From an uncultured Microbacterium sp. (GTDB lineage: Bacteria; Actinomycetota; Actinomycetes; Actinomycetales; Microbacteriaceae), in the NCBI GenBank assembly GCA_913774845.1, contig CAJYJO010000037.1:17654-81653 (forward strand): a DNA stretch of 64,000 nt, in the 5' to 3' direction. Position numbers and translations under genes: made by a program. The notes under the pieces were generated by a model. It saw only the letters and a program-made list of their open reading frames with translations. It made no database searches and was not told the origin of the DNA. How positions within the stretch are numbered: the first letter of the stretch is position 1; every line of letters starts with the position of its first letter. Below, piece after piece: positions 35,373 through 46,822 of this stretch.

Positions 35373-38102
35373 ATGCCTCGTACCTCGTCACCGTCCGGCG
35401 GTCGTGCTCCCGCCAAGGGGTCGTCGCGCGCGAAGGCCGCGGCACCCGCGTCCAAGCGTGCCGCCCCGGCGCCCAAGCGCTACGTCGACGAGCCCGAGAG
35501 GCCCGCCGTCGCCGTCCGGGCGTGGATGGCCGTCGCCCACGGCGTGGGCGGCATGTTCCGTGCCTTCGGCCCCGAGAACCTCGAGCGCGATCAGCGCCGC
35601 GACGGCTTCCCGTTCTTCCTCGTTGTGCTCGCCGCCCTCGGTGCGGTGGTCGAGTGGTTCTTCATCGGAACGGATGCCGCTGCGCTGATCAGCGCGTACA
35701 GCTTCGGCGGGCTCGTGGGACGAGTCGCCTTCGTCCTCCCGGTGCTGCTGCTCCTTCTCGCGGGGTGGTTGTTCCGTCACCCGGCGTCCGTGCATGACAA
35801 CGGTCGTGTGGGTATCGGTTTCGCCCTCTTCATCGTGACGGTCGCGGGGTTCTGCCACGTCGCGGGGGATCGCCCCGCGCCGAACGTGGGTGGCTTGCCG
35901 GCGCTGAGTCCCGCCGGCGGACTCGCCGGCTGGATCGTGGGAGAGCCGCTCGCCCTCGTCCTGACGAATGTCGGCGCCTACATCGCGCTCTCGCTGCTGG
36001 CGGTGCTGAGCGTCCTCATCCTCACCAAGACGCCGCCGAACCGCATCGGTCGCCGTCTGGGCGACCTCTACGCCTGGATGTTCGGGGCCGAGCGTGCCGA
36101 GCGTGATGAGACGACGGCGACGCAGGTGCTCCCGGCCGACGACGCCGACGACGAGCCGGCCGAGAAGTCGTTGCCGTGGTGGCGACGGAACAAGACGGGG
36201 CGCGAAGAAGAGACCGACGGGTCGCTCGGGTCGAACGACCTGACCGAGCTGCTGTCGCCCGGAACGACGCAGGGCGGCTTCGAGTCGGCGATGGTCGAGC
36301 CCGAGCCGATGACCCGTCCGACACCGCCGCCCCTCCCGCCGACTCCCGATGCCCTGACCGAGGTGTTCGACGCCGCGGCTCTCGCGGGAGCCGCAGCGGG
36401 CCGCGGTCTGCACGACGACTCGCCCCTCGAGGCCGCCGTCGACGACGATCTGCCCGGCATCTCGGGTCTCGGCGGAGACCACGCCGGCGCGCCGCCCGCG
36501 GCGAACTACCGCTTGCCCGCTGTGACCGCCCTCGCCGCCGGCACACCGCCCAAGGCCCGCTCCGCGGCCAACGATGCCGTGGTCAAGGCCATCGAGAGCG
36601 TCATGGAGCAGTTCAAGGTCGACGCGCGCGTGACCGGCTTCTCGCGTGGTCCGACGGTGACGCAGTACGAGATCGAGGTCGGTCCCGGTGTCAAGGTCGA
36701 GCGCATCACCGCGCTCACCAACAACATCGCCTACGCGGTCGCCTCGAACGAGGTCCGCATCCTCGCGCCCATTCCGGGCAAGAGCGCGATCGGTGTCGAG
36801 ATCCCCAATGCCGACCGCGAGATCGTGACCCTGGGCGACATCCTCCGTTCGGATGCCGCGACGTCGTCCACGCACCCCATGACCATCGGCGTCGGCAAAG
36901 ACGTCGGGGGCGGATTCGTCGTCGCGAACCTCGCCAAGATGCCCCACCTCCTCGTGGCGGGCTCCACCGGTTCGGGAAAGTCGAGCTTCGTGAACTCGAT
37001 GATCACGAGTCTGCTCATGCGGGCGAAGCCGTCCGACGTGCGCATGGTCCTGATCGACCCGAAGCGCGTCGAACTGACCTCCTACGCGGGCGTGCCGCAC
37101 CTCATCACCCCCATCATCACGAACCCCAAGAAGGCCGCCGAGGCGCTGCAGTGGGTCGTGAAAGAGATGGACATGCGCTACGACGACCTGGCGTCGTTCG
37201 GGTTCCGCCACATCGACGACTTCAACAAGGCCGTGGTCGCGGGAGAGATCCAGCTGCCGGCCGGCAGCGAGCGGGTCCTCAAGCCCTACCCGTACCTGCT
37301 CGTGGTCGTCGACGAGCTCGCCGACCTCATGATGGTCGCGCCGCGCGACGTCGAGGATTCGATCGTCCGCATCACGCAGCTCGCGCGCGCGAGCGGCATC
37401 CACCTCGTCCTGGCGACCCAGCGACCGTCGGTCGACGTCGTCACGGGTCTCATCAAGGCGAACGTGCCCTCGCGCCTGGCCTTCGCCGTGACCAGCGTCA
37501 CCGATTCGCGCGTCATCCTCGATCAGCCCGGAGCCGACCGCCTGATCGGGCAGGGCGACGGTCTCTTCCTGCCGATGGGAGCCTCCAAGGCGCTGCGCGT
37601 GCAGGGCGCGTGGGTGAGCGAGCAGGAGATCGAGAAGGTCGTCGCGCACGTCACGCAGCAGGCGCGACCCGAGTACCGCTCCGACGTGCAGGCCGCGGCC
37701 GAGAAGAAGGAGATCGACGCCGACATCGGTGACGACCTCGAGCTGCTCCTCGCCGCAGCCGAGCTCGTCGTGTCGACCCAGTTCGGCTCGACGTCGATGC
37801 TCCAGCGCAAGCTCCGGGTGGGCTTCGCCAAGGCGGGTCGTCTCATGGACCTGCTCGAGTCCCGCGAGATCGTCGGCCCGTCCGAGGGGTCCAAGGCGCG
37901 CGATGTGCTGGTGACCAACGAGCAGCTGCCCGCCGTGCTGGCACGACTCCGCGGCGATGACTCTCCGTCGGCCCCCGCGGGCGATGTCGACGACCGGTAC
38001 GGCGCGGATCCGATCGAGGCGCAGTTCGAGGGCCTGCCCGTGGTGAACGCCGACGACGACGAAGGCTCGGAAGACGCCTGGCAGCTCACGGGGCGTGACT
38101 GA
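35373..38102 (+). CDS. ftsK: DNA translocase FtsK/SpoIIIE
   Basis: The 909-residue protein has a basic N-terminal tail (1-40), four to five membrane helices (about 80-220), an acidic and proline-rich linker (240-390), the motor domain with Walker [11 protein letters not shown] (529-538) and Walker [13 protein letters not shown], and a C-terminal winged-helix gamma domain (about 765-830) that reads polar KOPS-like sequences. It pumps DNA through the division septum and supports dimer resolution. The promoter carries the damage-type word. Its stop codon overlaps the pgsA start by 1 nt. Confidence 0.96.
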   Translation: MPRTSSPSGGRAPAKGSSRAKAAAPASKRAAPAPKRYVDEPERPAVAVRAWMAVAHGVGGMFRAFGPENLERDQRRDGFPFFLVVLAALGAVVEWFFIGTDAAALISAYSFGGLVGRVAFVLPVLLLLLAGWLFRHPASVHDNGRVGIGFALFIVTVAGFCHVAGDRPAPNVGGLPALSPAGGLAGWIVGEPLALVLTNVGAYIALSLLAVLSVLILTKTPPNRIGRRLGDLYAWMFGAERAERDETTATQVLPADDADDEPAEKSLPWWRRNKTGREEETDGSLGSNDLTELLSPGTTQGGFESAMVEPEPMTRPTPPPLPPTPDALTEVFDAAALAGAAAGRGLHDDSPLEAAVDDDLPGISGLGGDHAGAPPAANYRLPAVTALAAGTPPKARSAANDAVVKAIESVMEQFKVDARVTGFSRGPTVTQYEIEVGPGVKVERITALTNNIAYAVASNEVRILAPIPGKSAIGVEIPNADREIVTLGDILRSDAATSSTHPMTIGVGKDVGGGFVVANLAKMPHLLVAGSTGSGKSSFVNSMITSLLMRAKPSDVRMVLIDPKRVELTSYAGVPHLITPIITNPKKAAEALQWVVKEMDMRYDDLASFGFRHIDDFNKAVVAGEIQLPAGSERVLKPYPYLLVVVDELADLMMVAPRDVEDSIVRITQLARASGIHLVLATQRPSVDVVTGLIKANVPSRLAFAVTSVTDSRVILDQPGADRLIGQGDGLFLPMGASKALRVQGAWVSEQEIEKVVAHVTQQARPEYRSDVQAAAEKKEIDADIGDDLELLLAAAELVVSTQFGSTSMLQRKLRVGFAKAGRLMDLLESREIVGPSEGSKARDVLVTNEQLPAVLARLRGDDSPSAPAGDVDDRYGADPIEAQFEGLPVVNADDDEGSEDAWQLTGRD

Positions 38103-38689
38103 TGGCCGTCCACCCGCAGCTCCCCAACGCGATCACGATCGCGCGCATCCTCTGCGCGCCCGTCTTCCTGTGGCTCCTCCTCGCCGACGCGGGGGCCGGG
38201 GGCGCTCTCCGCTGGGCCGCCGCGATCGTCTTCATCGTCGCGATCGCCACCGACGGCGTCGACGGATACATCGCGCGCCGGTACGACATCGTCAGCGACC
38301 TCGGAAAGCTCCTCGATCCGATCGCCGACAAGGTGCTCACCGGCATCGCCTTCATCGGGCTGTCGATCCTGGGCGAATTGCCGTGGTGGGTGACGATCGT
38401 CGTCCTCGTGCGCGAGGTCGGGATCACGGTGTACCGCTTCGTCGTCGTGAGCGACCACGTGCTGGCCGCCGCGTGGATGGGCAAACTCAAGACGGTCTTC
38501 CAGGCCGTCGCGCTCTCGATCGCCCTCGCACCCCTCTCGGGTCTGTCCGATGCGTCCGCGTGGCAGAGCACCGTCTGGTGGGCCGGGGTCGTCACCATGA
38601 CCATCGCCGTGATCCTCACCATCGCCTCGGGTATCGACTACGTCGTGACCGAGGTGCGCGCGGCGCGCGGGAAGAAGGGGCGCAGATGA
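38102..38689 (+). CDS. pgsA: CDP-diacylglycerol-glycerol-3-phosphate 3-phosphatidyltransferase
   Basis: The 195-residue membrane protein carries the CDP-alcohol phosphotransferase motif DGVDGYIARRYDIVSDLGKL continuing to DPIAD (Asp51, Asp54, Asp72, Asp76). It makes phosphatidylglycerol phosphate, the precursor of phosphatidylglycerol and cardiolipin. It is encoded between ftsK and cinA with overlapping stop and start codons on both sides, an arrangement typical of actinobacteria. Confidence 0.94.
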   Translation: MAVHPQLPNAITIARILCAPVFLWLLLADAGAGGALRWAAAIVFIVAIATDGVDGYIARRYDIVSDLGKLLDPIADKVLTGIAFIGLSILGELPWWVTIVVLVREVGITVYRFVVVSDHVLAAAWMGKLKTVFQAVALSIALAPLSGLSDASAWQSTVWWAGVVTMTIAVILTIASGIDYVVTEVRAARGKKGRR

Positions 38690-39213
38690 TCGACGGCATC
38701 CCCGACGACCTCGATGAGACGGTCGTCCGCACGCCGCGCGAGAGCGCGTCCCTGCTCCTGGATCGACTCGTCGAGCTCGGCTGGACCGTCGCCGTGGCCG
38801 AGTCCCTCACGGGGGGACTCGTCGTCTCATCGCTGGTCGACATCCCCGGCGCCTCGCGCGCGGTGCGCGGGGGAGTCGTGGCCTACGCGACCGATCTCAA
38901 GCACGGGGTGCTCGGGGTAGATCAGGCGCTCCTCGAGGCGCACGGCGCCGTGCATCCGCGCGTCGCGCGCCAGATGGCGCGGGGGGTGCGCGAGGTGCTC
39001 GGGCGCGACGGCGCGGCCGCCGACGTCGGCATCGCCACGACGGGAGTGGCCGGGCCCGACGGACAGGACGGACAGCCCGTGGGTACAGTGCACATCGCCG
39101 TGTCGACGCCGCTGGGCACCCGCGTCGACTCCCTCGTCATCGCCGGGGACCGTGAGCGGATCCGGCACGAGACGGCGCATCTGGCGCTCCGGCGAGCCCT
39201 GGCGGCACTGTGA
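38686..39213 (+). CDS. cinA: CinA family protein (NMN amidohydrolase domain)
   Basis: The 175-residue protein is the stand-alone C-terminal domain of CinA, with AESLTGGLVVSSLVDIPGAS near residue 39 and the GVAGPDGQ motif. In other bacteria this domain (PncC) deamidates nicotinamide mononucleotide for NAD recycling. The MoCF-like N-terminal domain of full CinA is absent. The ATG overlaps the pgsA stop codon. A 6-bp inverted repeat (GTGATC, 39210-39225) follows at its end. Confidence 0.93.
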   Translation: MIDGIPDDLDETVVRTPRESASLLLDRLVELGWTVAVAESLTGGLVVSSLVDIPGASRAVRGGVVAYATDLKHGVLGVDQALLEAHGAVHPRVARQMARGVREVLGRDGAAADVGIATTGVAGPDGQDGQPVGTVHIAVSTPLGTRVDSLVIAGDRERIRHETAHLALRRALAAL

Positions 39214-39311
39214 TCTGCCGATCACGGCGCGTGCCGACGAAATGCGGGAACAAATCCTGTCACATCGCGGTTTCGTTCTGCGATTCCCATCCTGTGCACA
39301 GCGCGCGGCAT

Positions 39312-39317
39312 TAGGGT
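39312..39317 (+). promoter_or_regulatory. Promoter -10 of clgR
   Basis: TAGGGT lies 70 nt before the clgR ATG. GAGGAGG at 39372-39378 is the ribosome-binding site. Confidence 0.5.
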
Positions 39318-39386
39318 GACCTTCAACGGTGTTCACCAGTCGCTCATCCGGGCGGCGACGGAATCAGCAGTGAGGAGGGCCCCCTA

Positions 39387-39695
39387 ATGATCCTGGTTCG
39401 TCAAGAGATCGGCGAAGTCCTGCGTGACCTCCGCCAGCAGAAGGGCCGTACCCTCCGCCAGGTCGCGAGCCGGGCGAGTGTCGCGCTCGGCTACCTCAGC
39501 GAGGTCGAGCGCGGTCAGAAGGAAGCCTCGAGCGAGATCCTGGCCGCGGTGGCCGAGGCGCTCGACGTGCCCATCTCGACCATCATGCGTCAGGTCGGCG
39601 ACCGCCTCTCCGTCCTCGAGGGGCTGCAGACCTTCCCCGACGTCGTCCCCGACGACCTCGTCGCCGCGGTCGAGCCCGAACTGTCGCTGCGCTGA
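39387..39695 (+). CDS. clgR: XRE-family regulator, ClgR-like
   Basis: The 102-residue protein is almost all helix-turn-helix (LRDLRQQKGRTLRQVASRAS, then VALGYLSEVERGQKEAS), with a short tail. Sequence and position between cinA/pgsA and recA match ClgR, the actinobacterial activator of clp protease and other stress genes. In mycobacteria the same locus (Rv2745c) was at one time proposed to act on the RecA-NDp promoter. RBS is strong and well spaced. Confidence 0.92.
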   Translation: MILVRQEIGEVLRDLRQQKGRTLRQVASRASVALGYLSEVERGQKEASSEILAAVAEALDVPISTIMRQVGDRLSVLEGLQTFPDVVPDDLVAAVEPELSLR

Positions 39696-39701
39696 CGCTG
39701 C

Positions 39702-39926
39702 ATGCGTCGTAGCGAGTTCGACCGCGCCGTCGCCGACGAGTTCGGCCCGCGCGGCGGGTCCCTGCTGACCGACCTCGTCCTCTCCGCCGTCGGCGGGCGC
39801 ACGAGCGTCGATGCACTCGCCGCCGGCGTCGACCCGCGCGAGGTGTGGCTCGCCCTTTGTGCCGAGACCGACGTCCCCGAGAACCGGCGTTACGGTGTCG
39901 GTCGGCTGGAGCCGCGCCGTTCCTGA
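39702..39926 (+). CDS. DUF3046 protein
   Basis: The 74-residue protein matches DUF3046 (MRRSEFDRAVADEFG, AAGVDPREVWLALC, DVPENRRYG). Genes of this family lie directly upstream of recA in many actinobacteria. It starts 6 nt after clgR and is likely cotranscribed. The function is unknown. Confidence 0.9.
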   Translation: MRRSEFDRAVADEFGPRGGSLLTDLVLSAVGGRTSVDALAAGVDPREVWLALCAETDVPENRRYGVGRLEPRRS

Positions 39927-39996
39927 TCCGCATCGGCTACCGTCACGTGTTCCCGCTCGTCGAATCGTGGATTCGAACAGAGATCCACGGCGTGTC

Positions 39997-40027
39997 ATCG
40001 AACCTACGTTCGATGCCGGCGTAGGCT
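39997..40027 (+). promoter_or_regulatory. recA promoter 1 with LexA (SOS) box
   Basis: ATCGAACCTACGTTCGAT (39997-40014) is a perfect 7-bp-arm palindrome of the actinobacterial LexA type TCGAAC-N4-GTTCGA. TAGGCT at 40022-40027 is a -10 whose -35 region would lie under the box. A separate 7-bp hairpin (39966-39989) is just upstream. Confidence 0.8.
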
Positions 40028-40085
40028 CCTTCCCAACAGGGTTCGCGATCGATCTCTCCCCAGATGGACGGTTCTCCGACGCCAA

Positions 40086-40107
40086 TGTCGGAGGTCCTCT
40101 CTACGGT
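40086..40107 (+). promoter_or_regulatory. recA promoter 2, RecA-NDp/PafBC type
   Basis: TGTCGGAG (40086-40093), 8 nt, TACGGT (40102-40107) lies about 105 nt before recA. It is an exact fit to TGTCRGWG-N8-TANNNT and gives recA a second, LexA-independent damage promoter. Confidence 0.8.
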
Positions 40108-40211
40108 GGGGAACGTCGAACGACACCCTGAACGCCTTGTCGGGTCACCTCACCGTCGGTGGGGGCGCGACAGCCTACAGGCGACCGGAACGCGAGCAGA
40201 AAGAAGACGTC

Positions 40212-41257
<1,046 letters not shown>

Positions 41258-41258
<1 letters not shown>

Positions 41259-42265
41259 TGAGCGACGACCACGACGACCCCGGTCGCCGGTCCGTCGAGC
41301 CGGCGGGCGGCGACCGGGGCGTCGACGACCAGCGGCGCTCCGCTGACCGTGGGGGTCGGCTGCGAGGACTGCCCGGTGGGGGAGCGGGTGAGGGGCTCGC
41401 GCCGGTCATCCCCCTCTTCGGCGGGCGACGGAACGCCTCGAGCGGGCCGGGAATGAGCGACCGTAAAGAGGCATCCGACGCGTCCTCGGCCCGCCGCGGC
41501 GGCGTTCGTTCTGCTGACGAGCCCGCCGGCGCGACCTCCCACCCGGCCGGTGCGGCGCGTTCCGGTGCGCCGGTCCGGGTCGAACCGTCGGAGGCGTCCG
41601 ACGGCGACGCGTGGGCCGGCGCGGGCTCGGGGCGGGATGCCGCGAGCGGTCGTCGACCGCGGCTGCGGGCCATCCTCGCCGATGACCCGTCCTCGCCGGG
41701 TATCGACGGCGACGCCCCCGAGAACGATGCGGACGAGGTCAGAGAGCGCGCCGAAGAGCTGCTTCTGCGCAAGCTGCGGTCGCGCTCGCTCTCGCTGTCG
41801 GAGGCACGCACCGTCATCCGCGGCGTCGACGGGGCCGACGACGTCATCGTCGACTGCCTCATCGACCGATTCGTCGACCTCGGCTATCTCGACGATGCGA
41901 CCTTCGCCGAGCAGCTGGTGCTGTCGGCGATCGAGAAGCGCGGGGAGGGGCGTCGGGCGGTCGCCGAGACGCTTCGCAAGCGCGGGATCCCGCGTGACAT
42001 CGCCGAGGCCGCTCTCTCCGAGCTCCCCGACGATGACGCGGAGCGGGCGCTGGAGTTCGCTCGGTCGAAGATGCGCGGCGTCGACGGGAAAGACTACGAC
42101 GCCGCCCTGCGGCGGTTGGGCGGCCAGCTCGCACGTCGCGGGTATCCCTCATCGGTGGCCCTCACCGCCGCACGAACCGCTCTGTCCGAGGCCGGGATCG
42201 GTCGTGCACGCTCCTTCGGTCGCCCCGCTCCGGCACCCGGGGTCCGATTCACTCCCGACGACTGA
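41258..42265 (+). CDS. recX: Regulatory protein RecX with long N-terminal extension
   Basis: The RecX domain occupies residues 155-320 (RAEELLLRKLRSRSLSLSEA, FVDLGYLDDATFAEQLV, KRGIPRDIAEAALSEL). RecX binds RecA filaments and limits their activity. The first 150 residues are a low-complexity Gly/Ser/Ala/Arg-rich extension without homology. Coupled translation with recA through the 1-nt overlap is typical. The next genes are on the opposite strand behind a repeat-rich gap. Confidence 0.93.
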
Positions 42266-42345
42266 CGCCGCGATCGGCCCCGGGACGCCCCGGTGACGCC
42301 ACCGTCCAGCATCCGCGGCGCGCGATCGACGTCGCCACCGTGCCG

Positions 42346-42560
42346 CATCGCCCCGGCTCGGTGCCTCCGCCGAGGCGACGCGGCCGGTTCCGCATGGTCT
42401 CGGACGAGGTGCTCCCTGAGACGGCGTTGCTGTCCCGCATCGCCCCGAGCCGGTGCCTTCGCCGGGGCGACGCGGCCGCCCTGCATGGCCTCGGACGAGG
42501 TGCTCCCGAGGCGGTGCCGCCGTCCCTCATCGCCCCGGGCCGGCGCCTCCGCCGGCGCCG
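42346..42560. repeat. Tandem repeat of about 91 bp between recX and the LuxR gene
   Basis: The unit starts CATCGCCCCG at 42346, 42438 and 42528, giving periods of 92 and 90. The first two copies share the segments GGCGACGCGGCCG and CTCGGACGAGGTGCTCCC. The third copy is cut short and runs into the 3' end of the LuxR-family gene, so its last residues are encoded by the repeat. No gene is seen in the gap of 261 bases. Confidence 0.85.
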
Positions 42561-45094
42561 ATCCGATCGACGTCGCCGGCCACGATCCGCGCGAGCTCCC
42601 GGCGCGAGGCCGCTCCGACCTTCGACCGCGCCTGATAGACGTGGGACTCCACCGTCCGGATCGACAGGAACAGCCGGGTCGCGATCTCGCGATTGGTCAG
42701 GCCGTCGTAGGCGAGAAGGGCGACCTCGTGTTCGCGCGCCGTGAGCTGCTCGCCGGCCGGAGACGTCGTGGCTCCGGTCGAGGGGGGCACTCCGGGGTCA
42801 TCCGGTCGCGACGTCGAGACCGACCAGAGGGCGTGCAGCCGGAGCTCATCGATGGGGAGCTGCTCCTGTCTGCCCGATCGTGCCCACGCGCGCCGTGCGG
42901 CTTCCGAGGCGACCGGGAGATCGGTGGTGGCTGCGAGCTGGACGAGTTCGTCGATCTCGTCGGCCGCCGCCTCTCCGAGCGTGGCGAGCCGGAACAGGTC
43001 GCGGATCCGCAGGGCGGCGGCCGTGCCGGAGCGGGACAGGTCGGCGGTGGCCCGCGCGCAGCGGCGCGCATCCTTCAATCGTCCCTCGGCCACGAGCACC
43101 GTCGTCTCGACGTAGAGTCGGCTCCGGCGCAGCAGCGGGGCGTCCAGGTCATCGACCTGGAGCAGGACGGCACGGGCGTCGTCGAGGCGCCCGGCCAGCG
43201 CGAGTTCCTCCGCGACGGCCATCTCGATCATCGCGGCGGCGGGGTCCGCGACCGCTGACCGCTCGCGCGAGAGGGCGGACCTCAACTCACGCCGGGACTC
43301 CTCGGGTCGTCCGGCGCTCGCGAAGGCAATCGCGGCGGCGGCTCCGGCGATGGTGAGTTCCGCCGGGTCCTCCTCCCGCGCGGCCGAGAGCAGTTCGCGC
43401 TGGAGCCGTTCGTGCAGATCGGATCCGTCGGCTCCCGCGACGAGATGGCCGGAGAGTATCGTCATCACCGCTGTCAGTCGGTTGCGCGTGCGGATGTCCG
43501 GAGGACTCGGGCGTGTGTCCAGCAGGTGCAGGGCCGACCGGTAATGGTGGCGGGCGTCGCGCCACGCACCGCGGAAAGCGTCGGCTGTGCCCGCCGCCAC
43601 GGCCGCGCGCAGACGCACCGCGCAGGAGGCGTCGGACTCCGACACGGCGCGCCCGGCGGCATCCGCTGCGCTCGCCCAATCCAGTCGCATGCCCGCTTGC
43701 GCCGCATGCTCGAGGAGCTCCTCCGCCCGCGCGTCCGCCGCGGCGACGACGGCGACGGCGACGTCGGGGTTGTTGCACTGGACGACGACCCGAGCGGCGC
43801 GTCGACGCGCGTCGACATCGTGAAGGTCGAAGGTGTCGTTCGCCGACGACGGGGGATCCTCGTGGGCGAGTGCGGCTTCGACGCGCAGGGCGGGATCGTC
43901 GACCGCCTGCAATCCGCGTGCGGCATGAGCGGCCGCGTGAGCGGCGTCGCCATGATCGTTGGCCTCCTGGGCGGCGGCGAGGGCGACGCGAGCGCGGAGG
44001 GCGGGGGGATGGGCCGTCTCGCCCGACAGCTGCGGACCGAGGCGGTGCCACCGCTGCGATACCGCGACGGCGATGGGGCGACTCCACCACTCGTCCTCCT
44101 CCGCGAGCATGCGCGCTCCCGCTTCGTCGACGAGTGCCTCCAGGTGGGCGACGCCGATTCGGCGTTGCGCCTCGTGGGCGATGAGGTCGTTCGCCGTGAG
44201 CCGCCGCTCCGCGGAGGCGTCTGCGTGCAGGAGTCCGGTCGCGAGCAGGGCATGCACGCTCTCGGCGTTGAAGAGTCGGGTGGCCGCGGCGAGCTCGAGC
44301 CGCGGGAGGCGCCGGACCCCGGCGAGGCACTCGAGGTCCGGACGGGGGATGTCGGAGGCGTGTCTCTCGAGCGCGACGGCGAGACGAGAGTCGCGGGCGA
44401 TCGTCCGCAGGGCGGTCAGCGGATCCCTGCCCGCGCGGGCCGCGGCGACGGCCTCCACCAGGAGATGCTGCAGGAGGCTGCGGGAGCCGTCGGCGCGCCA
44501 CACGAGCCCGGCGCGCGTCGCGCTGTCCAGGATCGCTGCCTCGGGGGACAGGTCGATGAGCTGGAGCGCCTCGTCGCCGCTCAACTCGAGCAGGTCGCAG
44601 CGGCGGGCCAGCCCCTCGGCCCACAGGTCGAGGACGGCTGCGCGCGCCTGGTCGGACCCCGCGGGCCGCTCCATCGCTCGTGGGCGCGAGGTGCGCAGTC
44701 CGAACACCGCCGTCACGTGTCGCGCGGCGACGGCCGTCGAGAGAAGGCGGAGGGACGCCGGATCGAGGAGGTCGACGTCGTCGATCAGCACGACGGCGTC
44801 CACTCGCGCTCGGTGCGGCTCGGCCCGGAGCGCGGCGAGAGCGCCGCTGCCCGTGGCATCCAGTGCTCCGAAGTCCACGCGCGACAGCGCGGCGGATGAC
44901 TTCACCGCGATGACGGCCGTGCCCGAGCGCTCCAGCTCCGCCGCGATGGCGCGCAGGACGAAGCTCCGACCGCTGCCGCGGGGGCCGGCGACGACGAGCG
45001 ACGTCCCTTCCCGGGAATGCGCGGCGAGTGCATCGACATCGCGGTCGGCTCCGACGAGCGCTCCCGGTCGGTCGCTCGCACCCTCCGTGCGCAT
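42527..45094 (-). CDS. Large LuxR-family transcriptional regulator (LAL-like)
   Basis: The 855-residue protein has an N-terminal P-loop domain (residues 30-250), a long helical TPR-like middle and a C-terminal LuxR helix-turn-helix: [20 protein letters not shown], then [20 protein letters not shown]. It resembles LAL/MalT regulators that couple ligand and nucleotide sensing to DNA binding. The Walker A motif GPRGSGRS (37-44) has Arg43 in place of Lys, while Walker [12 protein letters not shown] is normal, so ATP hydrolysis may be weak. The target is unknown; it sits alone. The C-terminal Gly-rich tail is encoded by the neighbouring repeat. Confidence 0.88.
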   Translation of the reverse strand: MRTEGASDRPGALVGADRDVDALAAHSREGTSLVVAGPRGSGRSFVLRAIAAELERSGTAVIAVKSSAALSRVDFGALDATGSGALAALRAEPHRARVDAVVLIDDVDLLDPASLRLLSTAVAARHVTAVFGLRTSRPRAMERPAGSDQARAAVLDLWAEGLARRCDLLELSGDEALQLIDLSPEAAILDSATRAGLVWRADGSRSLLQHLLVEAVAAARAGRDPLTALRTIARDSRLAVALERHASDIPRPDLECLAGVRRLPRLELAAATRLFNAESVHALLATGLLHADASAERRLTANDLIAHEAQRRIGVAHLEALVDEAGARMLAEEDEWWSRPIAVAVSQRWHRLGPQLSGETAHPPALRARVALAAAQEANDHGDAAHAAAHAARGLQAVDDPALRVEAALAHEDPPSSANDTFDLHDVDARRRAARVVVQCNNPDVAVAVVAAADARAEELLEHAAQAGMRLDWASAADAAGRAVSESDASCAVRLRAAVAAGTADAFRGAWRDARHHYRSALHLLDTRPSPPDIRTRNRLTAVMTILSGHLVAGADGSDLHERLQRELLSAAREEDPAELTIAGAAAAIAFASAGRPEESRRELRSALSRERSAVADPAAAMIEMAVAEELALAGRLDDARAVLLQVDDLDAPLLRRSRLYVETTVLVAEGRLKDARRCARATADLSRSGTAAALRIRDLFRLATLGEAAADEIDELVQLAATTDLPVASEAARRAWARSGRQEQLPIDELRLHALWSVSTSRPDDPGVPPSTGATTSPAGEQLTAREHEVALLAYDGLTNREIATRLFLSIRTVESHVYQARSKVGAASRRELARIVAGDVDRIGAGGGAGPGR

Positions 45095-45258
45095 CTCGCC
45101 TCCCCGACGCCCCGCACCTGGGACGGCACCTTTTCACGATATCCACCGCACACGCAGGTTCACGGCCTAGACGCGCACGGTTCTGCCCAGTACGCGTCAG
45201 AAGCCGTTCGATGGTCCGACTCCTGTGGAGACCGGGCGCACGTCGGGGACGCGACGTT

Positions 45259-45264
45259 TAGACT
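45259..45264 (+). promoter_or_regulatory. miaB promoter -10
   Basis: TAGACT lies 10 nt before the ATG, giving a leader of about four bases at most. Confidence 0.55.
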
Positions 45265-45274
45265 TGCTCGCATC

Positions 45275-46822
45275 ATGACCACCCCCGTTTCGACCCCGAC
45301 GCTGATCGCTCCGTCCGCCGCCGCGCAGAGCGACAACGGCCCGCGCACGTACGAAGTCCGCACCTTCGGATGCCAGATGAACGTGCACGACTCGGAGCGT
45401 CTGTCCGGTTCGCTCGAGAGCGCCGGCTACGTCCGCGCCGATGCGGGCGTCGAGGCCGACGTCGTCGTCATCAACACGTGCGCCGTGCGCGACAACGCCG
45501 CGGGCAAGCTGTACGGCACGCTCGGGCACCTCAAGTCGCGCAAGGATGCGCACGAGGGCATGCAGATCGCCGTGGGGGGCTGCCTCGCACAGATGGACAA
45601 AGATGCGGTGCAGCAGAAGGCTCCGTGGGTCGACGTCGTATTCGGAACCCACAACATGGGCTCGCTCCCCGGCATGCTCGAGCGCGCGCGCCACAACGGC
45701 GAGGCCGAACTCGAGATCCTCGAGTCGCTCGAGATCTTCCCCTCGACCCTCCCGACCAAACGCGACTCCGTGCACAGCGGGTGGGTGTCGATCTCGGTCG
45801 GCTGCAACAACACCTGCACCTTCTGCATCGTCCCGAGCCTCCGCGGCAAAGAGAAAGACCGTCGTCCCGGCGACATCCTGAACGAGATCCGTCTGCTCGT
45901 CGACGACGGGGCGATCGAGGTCACCCTGCTGGGCCAGAACGTCAACTCCTACGGGGTCGAGTTCGGCGACCGCCTGGCGTTCGGAAAGCTCCTTCGCGCC
46001 GCGGGAGAGATCGAGGGACTCGAGCGCATCCGTTTCACGAGCCCGCACCCGGCGGCCTTCACCGACGACGTCATCGCCGCCATGGCGGAGACCCCGGCGG
46101 TCATGCCGCAGCTCCACATGCCGCTGCAGTCCGGCTCCGACCGCATCCTCAAGGCGATGCGCCGGTCGTACCGGAGCGAGAAGTTCCTCGGCATCCTGGA
46201 TCGCGTGCGCGAGCGCATCCCGAACGCGGCCATCACGACCGACATCATCGTGGGGTTCCCCGGCGAGACCGAGGAGGACTTCCAGGAGACCCTCCGCGTG
46301 GTCGAGGCCTCGCGGTTCTCCAGTGCGTTCACCTTCCAGTACTCCATCCGCGAGGGGACCCCCGCGGCGACCATGCCCGACCAGGTTCCGAAGGCCGTCG
46401 TCCAGGATCGCTTCGAGCGTCTCGTCGCGCTGCAGGATCGCATCTCGGCCGAAGAGAACCAGAAGCAGCTCGGGCGTACGCTCGAGGTCCTCGTCTCCGC
46501 CGGCGAGGGCAAGAAAGACACGTCGACGCACCGCCTCACCGGGCGCGCCGAAGACAACCGTCTCGTGCACTTCGAGCTGCCCGCAGGCTCCGTCGTCCCG
46601 CGCCCCGGTGACGTCGTGTCGGTCACGGTCACTCACGCGGCGCCCTTCCACCTGCTCGCCGACGCTCCCGACGGGGCGCCGTTGCGCGTCCGTCGCACCC
46701 GCGCCGGCGACGCGTGGGACCGGTCGCAGGCGGAGTCCTGCGGTGTCCCCGCCCCCGCGGGCGAGGCGGGTGCACCGCGCGCGGTGTCGCTCGGGCTGCC
46801 CACGCTGCGCGTCGGCGTGTGA
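45275..46822 (+). CDS. miaB: tRNA-2-methylthio-N6-dimethylallyladenosine synthase
   Basis: The 515-residue radical-SAM methylthiotransferase adds the 2-methylthio group to i6A37 in tRNA. The N-terminal domain holds Cys33, Cys69 and Cys103 for one iron-sulfur cluster, the radical SAM motif CNNTCTFC (Cys177, Cys181, Cys184) the other, and a TRAM domain ends at about residue 460. The last 55 residues are a variable tail. The gene overlaps miaA by 4 nt (GTGA), so both enzymes of this tRNA modification are coupled. Confidence 0.96.
   Translation: MTTPVSTPTLIAPSAAAQSDNGPRTYEVRTFGCQMNVHDSERLSGSLESAGYVRADAGVEADVVVINTCAVRDNAAGKLYGTLGHLKSRKDAHEGMQIAVGGCLAQMDKDAVQQKAPWVDVVFGTHNMGSLPGMLERARHNGEAELEILESLEIFPSTLPTKRDSVHSGWVSISVGCNNTCTFCIVPSLRGKEKDRRPGDILNEIRLLVDDGAIEVTLLGQNVNSYGVEFGDRLAFGKLLRAAGEIEGLERIRFTSPHPAAFTDDVIAAMAETPAVMPQLHMPLQSGSDRILKAMRRSYRSEKFLGILDRVRERIPNAAITTDIIVGFPGETEEDFQETLRVVEASRFSSAFTFQYSIREGTPAATMPDQVPKAVVQDRFERLVALQDRISAEENQKQLGRTLEVLVSAGEGKKDTSTHRLTGRAEDNRLVHFELPAGSVVPRPGDVVSVTVTHAAPFHLLADAPDGAPLRVRRTRAGDAWDRSQAESCGVPAPAGEAGAPRAVSLGLPTLRVGV

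Noticed and set aside
41796-44357. Further PafBC-type sites at TGTCGGAG 41796 and 44350
   Set aside because: Both are inside coding sequence and lack a TANNNT hexamer 8 nt downstream.
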